Assembly (NCBI GenBank): GCA_041658185.1 | Contig: JBBAAR010000008.1 | Span: 80,758 to 144,757, forward strand | Source of the DNA: UBA8919 sp041658185 | GTDB taxonomy: Bacteria > Elusimicrobiota > UBA8919 | Reading direction: 5' to 3' | DNA: 64,000 nucleotides | Shown here: positions 31,811 through 42,315 of the stretch, piece by piece | Layout of the letters: every line of letters begins with the position of its first letter | Numbering within the stretch: position 1 is the first letter of the stretch | The notes under the pieces: generated by a model | The model's input: the letters and a program-made list of their open reading frames with translations, nothing else | What the model was told of the DNA's origin: nothing | Database searches by the model: none | Program-made: the position numbers and the translations under genes

Positions 31811-34800
31811 TTGGTGAAGGCCAACTATATTGTTACGCCGATGAAATTAGGGTATGAATTTAATCCGGCAAATAGAAATTATCCTGCAATTGATACATCT
31901 TATGAAGATCAAAATTTTGTAATAACCCCAGATATTTCGCCTGCTGTGCCTGAAAATCTCGCTGCCACCACCGGATTGGCGGATAATAAAATAGTTGTCC
32001 ACTTATCATGGACGCCAAATCAGGAAGGTGACCTTGACGGATACAGGGTCTATCGCAATGAGGAGTTTCTTACGACATTGAGCAAGTCCGCCACATATTA
32101 TATTGACCAAACAGTTTTAGAAGGCGCCACTTACAATTATTGCATCAGTGCTTTTGACAAATCGGGGAACGAAAGCGGATATTCGTCGGTAGCAACAATT
32201 TTTATTCCGGCGTCTGAACCGTTTTTCGTTTCTGTTTCCGGAATAATATCCCAGAATACGGTTTGGAAATATCCCGGGGTGTATACAGTTATAGGCAGTG
32301 TGGTTGTAAAACCGGGTGCTGTTTTAACCATAGAATCAGGTGTTATAGTAAAATTCCAGAATGCCACACAACTTCGTATGGAAGGTTCTGGAACTCTGGT
32401 TGCTAGTGGCGCGAAAGAAAGAAAGATAATTTTTACATCTGCTGATACAAATCCCGTTCCCGGGAAGTGGATAGGGATAGTTTTTGATTACTCAAGCGGT
32501 GACAATGTGATAAAGCATGCGACTGTTGAGTATGCGGAAACTGGAATAGATATATACAAATCCTCTGCAAGTGTAGAGGATTGTTTGATAACTAAAAACT
32601 TAAACGGAATAAAGAAATTCTACGATTCTGGTATTGTAACATCGACAATATTGGGTAAGAGATGCGTAATTAGCAGCAATACAGCATGCGGTATTCAAGT
32701 ACAGAATTCAATTGTTTCCATTGAAGACAGTGTGATTACTGATAATGGGACTTACGGTATTCGTTTCAGCAGCGGTGCGGCGATGAGTGTATCAAAAAGT
32801 ACTGTGTCGTATAATCAGGGATATGGTATTTATGCATATGTTCACAGTGGTGCAAGTGTTAAAATCAGTAGTTCGTCGGTAAGTTTTAATGAAGTTGGAG
32901 TTTATGTTAGAGGAGAAGAAGGGAAATCGGAGATTAGCCGGAACAGAGTAGAATCCAACAATGGATACGGGATTGTTCTTGACTGGCTTGGTGTTGCGAA
33001 AGTGGCGGACAACCGGATTGGTTGTAATGGTTCCGATGGATTGCGGATAAAGAATTATTGGCAAAACATTGAGGTGCTGAATAATTTGATTTCAGATAAT
33101 CTTGGCTCGGGTGTTTATTTAACAGGAGCGGTATATTCAGAGGACCATTTAAGTATATTGGGCAATACCATAATAGGTAATCGTAATTCAGGGATGGTGG
33201 GCGAAGTAACAGGCATATATGAAAGAGGGCAACTGAAATGTGCATACAACAACATAGTCGGAAACTCGCCTTATGCAGTTTCCTGGCTGTCTTCCGTATT
33301 ATTAGAAGCAGAAAATAACTGGTGGGGTACAACAGACCCAGAGGTAATAGAAAATGCTATCTATGATTATAAGGACAATTCTGCTCTGGGACTGGTTAAA
33401 TATGAGTCCTGGCTGACTTCATTCTGTGAGGCGATACCTCCAGATGCTCCCATACTGGCGCCCGTGACGAAGGTTTCAGGAGTAATCAGTGCGAATATGG
33501 TTTGGAAATATCCCGGGATATATGTGATAAGTGGTGATATTACGGTTGAACCAGGAGTAACCCTTACCATAGAACCTGGGGTTGAGGTGAGGGCCATGGG
33601 ATATAGAGGATTAACAGTAAACGGAGCATTAGTTGCCAGCGGAACAGAAGAGCGGAAAATAGTCTTCACATCGCAAAGAATAGAAGACCTTAGACCCGGA
33701 CGATGGCCAGGGATAATTTTTAACGACGCAAGTAATGACAATATAAGTTTGATAAAACACGCGACCGTTGAATACGCGGAGACTGGTCTAACGCTCAATA
33801 ATGCCTCGCCGCGTATAGAGGATTGTCTTATTTCCCGAAATTATACAGGGATAAGAAGGGCATATGATACCACTCTCTCTCAGCCGCTTAATCCTTTGAG
33901 CAAAGGATGTGTAATCAGCAGCAATACCGAATATGGCATTTGGATAAACCATGCGATTGTTTCTGTGGAAGACAGTATAATTTCCGGCAATGGGGGTTAC
34001 GGTATTTATTATAGTAGCGGTGGGGCAATGAACATATTAAGAAGCACCGTAACTTACAATAATAGCTATGGTATTTATGCGAGTATGAATTGCAATAGTG
34101 GGGATGTGGAAATCAGTAGTTCAGTAATAAGTCATAACTATTATGGTGTTTACGCAAATATGAGTGCAGGGGGAGATGTAAAAGTCAATAATTCGGCGAT
34201 AAATTTTAACGACCAGGGTCTTTATATTAGAGGTGGAGAAGGAGTATCAAATAATATAGAGATAGAACAAAATAAAGTAGAATCCAATAATGGATATGGG
34301 ATTGGACTGTATTATGTTAGTTGGGCGAAGGTGGTAGGTAATCGGATTAGTAATAATGGTTCCGATGGATTGCAACTGAGGTATAATTACAGTTGGCGCA
34401 ATGCCGAGATATTGAATAATTTAATCTCGGACAATCACGGTGCGGGAATTTATTTAGGTTGGGATGTGGTATCGTGGTTTGACCGTAGCATCATAATGGG
34501 CAATACCATAATGAATAACCGTAATTCTGGAATAGTAGGAGCGCTAACCAATAGTGATTCTACAAAGTTTCAGTTGAAATGCACATATAACAACATCACG
34601 GGAAATACGCCTTACAATCTTTCATGGCAATCGTCAATGCCGCTGTCCGCCGAGAACAACTGGTGGGGGACGACTGACGCCGAATCAATAGAGTCGGCGA
34701 TTTATCATTATGCAGATAACCCAAGTTTAGGACGAGTTGAATATACGCCTTATCTGACTTCTTTCTGCGAGGAAGTGCCGCCGGATACTCCCGGATTGAT

Positions 34801-37800
34801 TCCCGTAACGGAAGTTTCCGGCATAATTACAACGAATACAATCTGGAAATATCCTGGGATATATGTAGTAAAAGATAATGTTACGGTTAATTCCGGTGTT
34901 ACACTTACCATAGAACCCGGCGTTGATATATGGGTCAGGACATCCAGATCATTGACGGTAAATGGCGCATTAGTATCGCAGGGTACGGAGAACCGAAAGA
35001 TACTTTTCACATCGCAATCCATAAATCCCATACCGGGCAAATGGATAGGGATAGTATTTAACGACTCAAGTGACGATAATACAAGTATCATAAAACATGC
35101 GACGATAGAATATGCCGAATCAGGAATAACTCTCAATAATGCTTCGCCGCGTATAGAGAATTGTTTGATAGCGAGGAATTATTACGGAATAAATAGGTCT
35201 TACGATTCTACGCTTACGACGCCTATAAATCCGTTGAGCAAAGGATGTGTAATCAGCAGCAATACCTACAACGGCATTATGGTAAATCATGCAATTATTT
35301 CTGTTGAAGACAGTGTAATTTCCGACAATGGCGCGTATGGTATTTATTTCAGCAGCGGCGGGAGTATGGAGATAATAAACAGCACTATAACAAGAAATCA
35401 GAATTGTGGAATATATGCCAGTTTATGCGACATAGGAGATGTGAAGATAAATAATTGTGTGATAACTCATAATCAATATGCAGGATTATATTGTAGATAT
35501 GGAATAAAGGCAGAGATAAATAATAGCAAGGTAATATCAAATAACGGATATGGAATAGAATTGCGTAATATATATGTCGCAAAAATTACAAATAATCAGG
35601 TCAGTCAGAACACAAATGACGGAATAAGAATAAGAGAAGAATGGCAGAGCAGTGAGCTGGCAAATAATTTAATATCGGACAATCAGGGAGCAGGGATAAA
35701 TTTAACTTGGTATGTGGCATCATATACAAATCAGGCAAAGATAATGGGAAATACGATAACGGGGAATCAAAATTCCGGGATAACAGGAGCAGTGAGTAGT
35801 GAAAATAAATTTCAATTACTCTTTGCCGACAACAACATATTTGGTAATGCACCTTATGACGTTAACTGGCAATCATCAATACCATTAGATGCCGAGAACA
35901 ACTGGTGGGGGACTGATGATAAAGAAATTATTTCTCAGCATATATATGATTTTTATGATAACTCGAATGTCGGTAAAATTACTTATGAACCATATCTTGT
36001 GTCCCCCTGGCCCAATACACTTCCGCCGGCAGATATAACTGATCTGGTAGCGTATGCCGGACCCGGATTGAGAGAGATAACACTTGTATGGACATCACCT
36101 GGAAATGACGGAAATCAATGGAATATAGTCGGTGGAAAGTACAAAATTGTTTATAGTAATGTTTATCCGGTGGCATCAACCGAGATTGTTTGGTCAACGA
36201 ATACAACCCATGGGAAGTTAGAGAATTATAGAGTTACAGGATTAGCAAACAATACAACTTACTGGTTTTATGTTATGACCTGTGATGAAGCGGGGAACTG
36301 GTCGGAACCATCAAATACTGCAAATACAAAGACATATGCTGTATCAGAAAGCACAGATGGTTTAGTTTCTTTAATTTATGAATTTGCAACATTGGAAGGT
36401 AAAACAACAGATGTTTTTATCAACATAGAAAGCACCACAACAGAACAAGCAACAATAGCGATTTCAACAGCGACTGATTCGGGTTTTGGAACATTTTCAT
36501 CTCTATATGATTTTGGTCCCACTGGTACAGTATTTTCAAAACCAGCGGGTTTGACATTCTATTACATTGACCCGCCATATGGTGAAGAGACGCTTAATGT
36601 CTATAAGTATGACGAAAATATTGGTGGCTGGCAACCTCTAACTAAATTGGAGCAAAATACAACTGAAAACTGGATAAAAGTAGAGATAACTTCGCTGTCG
36701 TTATTTGTGGTGTTAATCGATATAAAGCCACCGGAGATTGTGATAAATTCGCTTGTGGAAAATAAAAAATACGTGGCAACCGTTGATAAAATAAAGATAG
36801 ATTTTGCGGTTACCGATAACACCGACCCTGCCCCGCAATACAGTTTTTACCTGACCGATTTGGAAGACGGCACGACGATGGCAATAAATATCGGTGATGA
36901 AATAGAGCCGCTGACGATAGACGACGGGTTCTGGACACTTACGATAAATGCGAAGGATTGGATAGGCAACGTTTCCTCAAAGACGGTAAAGTTTGAAGTG
37001 ATACATGACATACAGCCGCCGAGGACGGCGTTAACCATTGGTAATCCAAAGTATGATAATTATATAACCAGCGGAACTTTGATTACATTGAATGCAACTG
37101 ATGATTTAATAAATGTTGAAGATGGCAAAGGTCTCGGAGTAAAAGAGACAAAATATAGGATAGACAATGGCGACTGGCAGGTTTACACAACATCATTTAC
37201 AGTTCCAATAGAAAGTTCTCACACGGTAACATATTACAGCGTTGATATTATAGGCAATACAGAGCAGTCACAAACATTAAATTTAACGGTTGATAACACT
37301 GCACCTGTAACAGAAATAACTGTGTCATCGCCACAATGTACAAGTGACGGTAAACTCTGGATAAGTTCAGAGACAGCGATAATACTTTCAGCAACTGATG
37401 GCGGAATAATTCCTTGCGGCGTAAAATACACCGAATACAGGATAAATGACGGACAATGGACAAACTATACAACGGGGTTTAACCTGACGGGACCGAATGG
37501 AAGTTATACAATTGTTTACTATAGTGCCGACAATTTAGATAATCTGGAAACATACAAAACGTTGACTGTCCAATTGGACACCACACCGCCGGTTACAGCG
37601 GTTACAATTGCCGAGCCGAAATATGTAAGTGACGAAAAAATCTGGATTACATCAAGCACGGCGATAACACTAATTTCAACGGATAGCGGCTGCGGAGTAA
37701 AAAATATGGAATACAAAATTGACGACGATTCCTACACCGCTTACCTTTCTACATTCTGCCTTACTACCCTGCCTGAGGGCGAGCATACAATATATTTCAG

Positions 37801-40318
37801 AAGTACAGACAACTTAAACAATCCTGAGCAGGAAAAATCGGTAGAAGTGATAGTAGACAATACCCCGCCGGCAACAAGCGTCAGCATCGGCAGCCCGAAA
37901 TATGCAGCAGATGGAAAAATCTGGATAAACAACTATTCGCCAATATCATTATCGGCAGAAGATGGCGGCATAACACCGTCAGGAGTAAAATCTATTGCAT
38001 ATAAAATAGATAACAGTGCTTGGCAGTTATATGCCGGTGCATTTGATTTGGGAATGTTTAACGAAGGTGAGCACACGATATATTATTACTCTGCTGATAA
38101 TGTCAATAATACCGAGCAGCTAAAGAGTATAAAAGTCATATTAGACATAACACCGCCCGAGACGGCGATGTCATCATCAGAACCCAAATACGACAATTAC
38201 ATCACATCAAATACTATTTTTGCACTAAGTCCGATAGATGGCGGAATAATACCGTCGGGCGCAAAATACAGCCAGTATAATATCAATAATCAGTTTTGGA
38301 GTATTTACATCCAGCAGTTTAACATTACAGGTTTAGACGGAATTTACACGATCAATTATCAGAGCATAGATAATGTAGAAAACTGGGAAACAATAAAATC
38401 AACGACGGTAAAACTGGATAATACCGCACCCGTTTCTGCATTAACAATATCCGACGGAAAACAATACACATCATCCGACGGAAAATTGTATGCCTCAATA
38501 GATACAAAATATATTATAAGTGCAGAAGACCCTGTTATTAACGAAGTGGCATCCGGTTTATCAAAAATAGAATATTCAATTGACGGAAGCAGTTTCACTA
38601 TTTACACAACAAGCATAACGTTAACGGAGGGGATACACACGATAACCTACCGAGCAATAGACAAACTCGGCAATGCGGAATCAGTAAAGACATTTAATGT
38701 CAATGTGGACAACACATCGCCGGTTACGCAGCATACAATAAACGGGATACAACATACATCAGACGGTAAAACATACATCACACCGGCGAGTGTAATCGGG
38801 TTCACAATGATAGACCCCGAAATGTTAGGCGTTGCATCAGGAGTTTCATACACAAAGTGCAGGATAGATGCCGGAGAATTCCAAAACATACCGTCAACAT
38901 ATACGTTTACATTGATGGAAGGAATACATACAGTAGAGTATTACAGCACCGACAATGTGAATAATACCGAATCGGTGAAACAAATAACGCTCTATGTAGA
39001 TAATACAGCACCAATCACGGATATTATTATAGGCACTCCGAAATATACGGCATTCGGTGAGACATACATTTCGCCAAGAACACCGATACTGATTACGGCA
39101 ACCGACCCTGTTTCAAATAATGTATCCAGCGGAGTAGATGAAATACAATACTCAATTGATGGTTCTGATTTTGTGAAATATGTCAGTTCATTCACTTTAA
39201 CAGAGGGTTCACACACGATTGACTACCGGAGCATAGACAACGTCCAAAATATGGAGACAACGAAGTTGTTGAAACTCAATGTTGTGTATATCAGCGAGTA
39301 TGCCGTATTCGGAGTAGATGAGATAAAAATTAACGGTCAAGGCAAGGTCTACGGAAATGCAAGAAGCAACGGTAATGTAAAATTATCCGGTCAGGCATTT
39401 ATAAACGGCGATGTATTCGCAAGCAGCATAACCCTTACAGGACAAAGCATCATAACGGGCACGATAATTCAGAATGCAACTGCCATAAGCACAAGTGCAA
39501 TTGACTTAGCATCACTTCAAACGCAGGTATCACAGAACAACGACAACTCAAACATTCCTAAAACGCAGAAAGGCAAAACCGCACTTGTCAACGGAATTCT
39601 TACATTAAGCGGACAAGATGTTTTAATCATAACCACAGGGACATATTATTTAGCGGGAATAAATCTTTCGGGACAGACAAAGTTGTATCTTAACGGTGTG
39701 GTAAGGATATTCTGCACCGGCAAGATACAGGTTTCAGGACAGAGCGAAGTCCGTTATTCAGGAGCAAATCCATATAATTTGATAATCTACTGCAATACAA
39801 CAGAGCCGGTAACGATAAGCGGACAAGGCGAGATGAAAGGGATAATATATGCTCCGTCAAGCGATATATCAATAAGCGGGCAGGGGATAACTTTGAGTAA
39901 CGTGTTCGGTAAAACGGTCAGTGTGGGCGGACAGGGAAAGATAGTCGGCGCAACCTACACGCAACCGCCGATGCTTGCTGTGGGTATACCCAAACCCGCT
40001 CCACCGGTATCTGATTTTGTTCTCGGTGAGGTGTATTCCTATCCGAATCCTGCGAAACGAGGTAAATGCCCGACGCTCCACATAGAAGTAGGACTTGCCG
40101 ACATACTGGAAGTCCGTATTTACAATGTTGCCGGCGAACTGGTTCATTCGGCGGAAATATCGGGAAGCAATTACAAAACAATAAACGGCAAATACGCCTA
40201 CGAATATAACTGGGACATATCCAACATCGCCAGTGGTGTATATATATATCTTGTGAGAGCGAAGAAAAATGGCTATCACGATATAAAGGTGCAGGGGAAA
40301 TGCGCGATAATCAAATGA
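31811..40318 (+). CDS. Giant secreted protein, main part: beta-helices, OmpL47-like repeats, FlgD-like tail
   Basis: 2,835 residues in the same frame as the N-terminal part. In order: end of the carboxypeptidase-regulatory domain, a fibronectin III domain (PAVPENLAATTGL), and three tandem right-handed beta-helix modules starting near 32234, 33473 and 34814. Each module begins VSGxIxxNxxWKYPGxY and ends ENNWWGT. A second fibronectin III domain and about eight OmpL47/Ig-like repeats follow (DNTAPVT, SADNxxNxE; 37014-39285). Then a polymer-forming region with repeated SGQ motifs (39340-39960) and a FlgD-like C-terminal domain (SYPNPAKRGKC, SGVYIYLVRAKK). Alone it has no signal peptide or ribosome site, so it needs the upstream part to be exported. 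Likely an adhesin or glycan-binding surface protein. Confidence 0.8.
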   Translation: MVKANYIVTPMKLGYEFNPANRNYPAIDTSYEDQNFVITPDISPAVPENLAATTGLADNKIVVHLSWTPNQEGDLDGYRVYRNEEFLTTLSKSATYYIDQTVLEGATYNYCISAFDKSGNESGYSSVATIFIPASEPFFVSVSGIISQNTVWKYPGVYTVIGSVVVKPGAVLTIESGVIVKFQNATQLRMEGSGTLVASGAKERKIIFTSADTNPVPGKWIGIVFDYSSGDNVIKHATVEYAETGIDIYKSSASVEDCLITKNLNGIKKFYDSGIVTSTILGKRCVISSNTACGIQVQNSIVSIEDSVITDNGTYGIRFSSGAAMSVSKSTVSYNQGYGIYAYVHSGASVKISSSSVSFNEVGVYVRGEEGKSEISRNRVESNNGYGIVLDWLGVAKVADNRIGCNGSDGLRIKNYWQNIEVLNNLISDNLGSGVYLTGAVYSEDHLSILGNTIIGNRNSGMVGEVTGIYERGQLKCAYNNIVGNSPYAVSWLSSVLLEAENNWWGTTDPEVIENAIYDYKDNSALGLVKYESWLTSFCEAIPPDAPILAPVTKVSGVISANMVWKYPGIYVISGDITVEPGVTLTIEPGVEVRAMGYRGLTVNGALVASGTEERKIVFTSQRIEDLRPGRWPGIIFNDASNDNISLIKHATVEYAETGLTLNNASPRIEDCLISRNYTGIRRAYDTTLSQPLNPLSKGCVISSNTEYGIWINHAIVSVEDSIISGNGGYGIYYSSGGAMNILRSTVTYNNSYGIYASMNCNSGDVEISSSVISHNYYGVYANMSAGGDVKVNNSAINFNDQGLYIRGGEGVSNNIEIEQNKVESNNGYGIGLYYVSWAKVVGNRISNNGSDGLQLRYNYSWRNAEILNNLISDNHGAGIYLGWDVVSWFDRSIIMGNTIMNNRNSGIVGALTNSDSTKFQLKCTYNNITGNTPYNLSWQSSMPLSAENNWWGTTDAESIESAIYHYADNPSLGRVEYTPYLTSFCEEVPPDTPGLIPVTEVSGIITTNTIWKYPGIYVVKDNVTVNSGVTLTIEPGVDIWVRTSRSLTVNGALVSQGTENRKILFTSQSINPIPGKWIGIVFNDSSDDNTSIIKHATIEYAESGITLNNASPRIENCLIARNYYGINRSYDSTLTTPINPLSKGCVISSNTYNGIMVNHAIISVEDSVISDNGAYGIYFSSGGSMEIINSTITRNQNCGIYASLCDIGDVKINNCVITHNQYAGLYCRYGIKAEINNSKVISNNGYGIELRNIYVAKITNNQVSQNTNDGIRIREEWQSSELANNLISDNQGAGINLTWYVASYTNQAKIMGNTITGNQNSGITGAVSSENKFQLLFADNNIFGNAPYDVNWQSSIPLDAENNWWGTDDKEIISQHIYDFYDNSNVGKITYEPYLVSPWPNTLPPADITDLVAYAGPGLREITLVWTSPGNDGNQWNIVGGKYKIVYSNVYPVASTEIVWSTNTTHGKLENYRVTGLANNTTYWFYVMTCDEAGNWSEPSNTANTKTYAVSESTDGLVSLIYEFATLEGKTTDVFINIESTTTEQATIAISTATDSGFGTFSSLYDFGPTGTVFSKPAGLTFYYIDPPYGEETLNVYKYDENIGGWQPLTKLEQNTTENWIKVEITSLSLFVVLIDIKPPEIVINSLVENKKYVATVDKIKIDFAVTDNTDPAPQYSFYLTDLEDGTTMAINIGDEIEPLTIDDGFWTLTINAKDWIGNVSSKTVKFEVIHDIQPPRTALTIGNPKYDNYITSGTLITLNATDDLINVEDGKGLGVKETKYRIDNGDWQVYTTSFTVPIESSHTVTYYSVDIIGNTEQSQTLNLTVDNTAPVTEITVSSPQCTSDGKLWISSETAIILSATDGGIIPCGVKYTEYRINDGQWTNYTTGFNLTGPNGSYTIVYYSADNLDNLETYKTLTVQLDTTPPVTAVTIAEPKYVSDEKIWITSSTAITLISTDSGCGVKNMEYKIDDDSYTAYLSTFCLTTLPEGEHTIYFRSTDNLNNPEQEKSVEVIVDNTPPATSVSIGSPKYAADGKIWINNYSPISLSAEDGGITPSGVKSIAYKIDNSAWQLYAGAFDLGMFNEGEHTIYYYSADNVNNTEQLKSIKVILDITPPETAMSSSEPKYDNYITSNTIFALSPIDGGIIPSGAKYSQYNINNQFWSIYIQQFNITGLDGIYTINYQSIDNVENWETIKSTTVKLDNTAPVSALTISDGKQYTSSDGKLYASIDTKYIISAEDPVINEVASGLSKIEYSIDGSSFTIYTTSITLTEGIHTITYRAIDKLGNAESVKTFNVNVDNTSPVTQHTINGIQHTSDGKTYITPASVIGFTMIDPEMLGVASGVSYTKCRIDAGEFQNIPSTYTFTLMEGIHTVEYYSTDNVNNTESVKQITLYVDNTAPITDIIIGTPKYTAFGETYISPRTPILITATDPVSNNVSSGVDEIQYSIDGSDFVKYVSSFTLTEGSHTIDYRSIDNVQNMETTKLLKLNVVYISEYAVFGVDEIKINGQGKVYGNARSNGNVKLSGQAFINGDVFASSITLTGQSIITGTIIQNATAISTSAIDLASLQTQVSQNNDNSNIPKTQKGKTALVNGILTLSGQDVLIITTGTYYLAGINLSGQTKLYLNGVVRIFCTGKIQVSGQSEVRYSGANPYNLIIYCNTTEPVTISGQGEMKGIIYAPSSDISISGQGITLSNVFGKTVSVGGQGKIVGATYTQPPMLAVGIPKPAPPVSDFVLGEVYSYPNPAKRGKCPTLHIEVGLADILEVRIYNVAGELVHSAEISGSNYKTINGKYAYEYNWDISNIASGVYIYLVRAKKNGYHDIKVQGKCAIIK
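32234..36010 (+). repeat. Three tandem beta-helix modules (about 1.24-1.34 kb each)
   Basis: Modules begin near 32234, 33473 and 34814 and share start (WKYPG) and end (NNWWGT, then a YDNS/DNP segment and a proline-rich linker). DNA similarity between modules is visible, for example ATCCGTTGAGCAAAGGATGT-like segments in modules 2 and 3. This indicates internal duplication. Confidence 0.85.
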
Positions 40319-40329
40319 GGTGTCGGCTT

Positions 40330-41244
40330 ATGAAAAAGAATTTATTATTTATCTTTGTTGTTTTCCTACTTCCTACTGTCTATACTCTCTTGCCTGCTAA
40401 CACTGGTGCCAGTTTCTTAAACATCGGGACATCCGCCCGGGCGATATCTATGGGCGGTGCGTATGTCGGAGTGGCAGATGACGCAAACGCAATCAGTTAC
40501 AATCCTGCCGGATTATCACAGTTAAACAGAAACGAGATAACAGCCCAACATACAGAATGGATTTCAGATATTAAACACGACTTTTTTGCAGGAGCGTTCC
40601 CGTTACAGAATAGCACGATAGGAATAAGCGTTGTGGCACTAACACAAGGCAAACTTGAAGGCAGGGACGAGAACAGGAATAAGACAGAATCATTTGCTGC
40701 GTATGATGTTGCTACGACTATTTCTTATTCAAAAAAAATGAATGAAAAAGTAAAACTTGGGACAAACATAAAACTCATACAGCAGAAGATAGAGGATGAA
40801 AGAGCGACGGGTGTAGCGATTGATTTGGGGACACTCTACAATACGGCAATAAAAAATCTTACCGTGGGCTTTTCGTTCCAGAATCTCGGTCCAAAGATGA
40901 CATTTATCTCTGAAGGTTACGATTTACCGCTTACTGCGACGGTGGGGCTGGGATACACATTCAAAAAAGCGGTGACATTTGCGTTTGACATAAAGCGAAA
41001 AATAATAGACAACAAGACGGAAGTATCGTTCGGGACGGAGTATACACCGATAAATATATTAGCGTTGCGTGCGGGCTATTTAGTAATGAACAAATCAACA
41101 AGTGAACAAATGGACGCCTCTGGTTTTTCCGGTTTCGGCGGCGGGTTGGGACTGCGAATACTTAATTTCTCCACCGACTACGCATTTGTGCCATATGGTG
41201 ATTTAGGCAATACGCATAGAGTTTCGTTCAGTATAAAGTTTTAA
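40330..41244 (+). CDS. PorV/PorQ-family outer membrane protein
   Basis: A 304-residue beta-barrel protein with a signal peptide (start chosen at ATG 40330; the longer reading overlaps the giant gene). ASFLNIGTSARAISMGGAYVGVADDANAISYNPAGL is the signature of the PorV/PorQ (UPF0164) family. In type IX secretion PorV shuttles cargo with special C-terminal domains to the surface attachment complex. It directly follows a giant protein with a FlgD-like C-terminal domain, so the two probably work together (inference). Confidence 0.88.
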   Translation: MKKNLLFIFVVFLLPTVYTLLPANTGASFLNIGTSARAISMGGAYVGVADDANAISYNPAGLSQLNRNEITAQHTEWISDIKHDFFAGAFPLQNSTIGISVVALTQGKLEGRDENRNKTESFAAYDVATTISYSKKMNEKVKLGTNIKLIQQKIEDERATGVAIDLGTLYNTAIKNLTVGFSFQNLGPKMTFISEGYDLPLTATVGLGYTFKKAVTFAFDIKRKIIDNKTEVSFGTEYTPINILALRAGYLVMNKSTSEQMDASGFSGFGGGLGLRILNFSTDYAFVPYGDLGNTHRVSFSIKF

Positions 41245-41289
41245 TTTATTCGCTTGTTTTTAACCTGCCCGAACAAAAAAATCTCGTTA

Positions 41290-41318
41290 TTGACTTTCCT
41301 CAAATAAATTTGTACAAT
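41290..41318 (+). promoter_or_regulatory. Promoter giving a leaderless hldE1 mRNA
   Basis: TTGACT (41290-41295), 17-base spacer, TACAAT (41313-41318). The ATG at 41326 lies only seven bases after the -10 box, so the transcript should begin at or within a base or two of the start codon. Confidence 0.75.
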
Positions 41319-41325
41319 TTCTACT

Positions 41326-42303
41326 ATGAGTTTGAATAATATATTGGAAAAATTTCCGAAAGCGAAAGTGCTCATAGTCGGAGATTTAATTCTTGACAGA
41401 TTCATACGCGGTGAATCAAAAAGAATTTCTCCGGAAGCGCCCGTGCCCGTAGTTGAAGTCAAGGATGAAATATATAACTTGGGCGGAGCGGGAAATGTAG
41501 CTAATAACATAATTTCACTCGGCGGCAGCGTTTCGGTTGCCGGGCGTATCGGCAATGATTATGCTGCAGAAATTTTACTAAAAGAACTTAATAAAAAAAA
41601 CATTGATACCGGCGGGATTTTCACGGACAAGGCAATAAAAACATCAATTAAAACCCGTGTTATAGCGGGGCACCAGCAGGTCGTAAGATTTGATAAAGAA
41701 ACGGTATGTGAACTTTCCCCGTTGATGTCGGCAAAAATTATGCAATTCATAAATAAAAAAATACCCGTGTCCGATGCCGTTTTGATATCGGATTATGGCA
41801 AGGGTGTTGTAACGCAAAAAGTAATATCTGAAATTATACGGCTAACCAAAAAATATAAAAAACTCGTTACCGTCGACCCCAAAATTGAAAATTTTTCAAG
41901 ATACAAATTCGTTGATTGCCTGACCCCCAACATTCACGAAGCGATAATTGGAATGGGTGTAGCCAAATTAAAAAACGAAAATGATTTTAAAAACCTCGGA
42001 AAAAAAATACTAAAAAAACTTAAATGCCGTTCCGTTTTAATTACTCAGGGTGAAAACGGAATGACGCTTTTTGAAAAAGAAAAAATCACCCATATACCGA
42101 CGACAGCAAAAGAGGTCTTTGATGTAACCGGGGCCGGCGATACCGTGATTGCCGTTTTAACGCTTGCTTTATCCTGCGGTGCATCGCAGATTTCCGCGGC
42201 AAAATTAGCCAATTATGCAGCGGGCATTGTAGTCGGAAAATTAGGTACTGCTACTGTTTCAAAAAAAGAGTTGAAAGAGTCACTTTCTCATTTCGTCAAA
42301 TGA
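41326..42303 (+). CDS. hldE1: D-glycero-beta-D-manno-heptose-7-phosphate kinase (HldE domain I)
   Basis: A 325-residue PfkB-family sugar kinase matching the N-terminal half of HldE/RfaE: VLIVGDLILDRFIRGESKRISPEAPVPVVEV, LGGAGNVANNI, and the catalytic VTGAGDTVIAVL near the C-terminus with the base aspartate. It phosphorylates heptose-7-phosphate to the 1,7-bisphosphate, the substrate of the GmhB-like domain encoded at 25.6-26.2 kb. The cytidylyl/adenylyl domain of HldE is absent, so a separate gene must supply it. Confidence 0.93.
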   Translation: MSLNNILEKFPKAKVLIVGDLILDRFIRGESKRISPEAPVPVVEVKDEIYNLGGAGNVANNIISLGGSVSVAGRIGNDYAAEILLKELNKKNIDTGGIFTDKAIKTSIKTRVIAGHQQVVRFDKETVCELSPLMSAKIMQFINKKIPVSDAVLISDYGKGVVTQKVISEIIRLTKKYKKLVTVDPKIENFSRYKFVDCLTPNIHEAIIGMGVAKLKNENDFKNLGKKILKKLKCRSVLITQGENGMTLFEKEKITHIPTTAKEVFDVTGAGDTVIAVLTLALSCGASQISAAKLANYAAGIVVGKLGTATVSKKELKESLSHFVK

Positions 42304-42315
42304 AAAAACGAGAAG

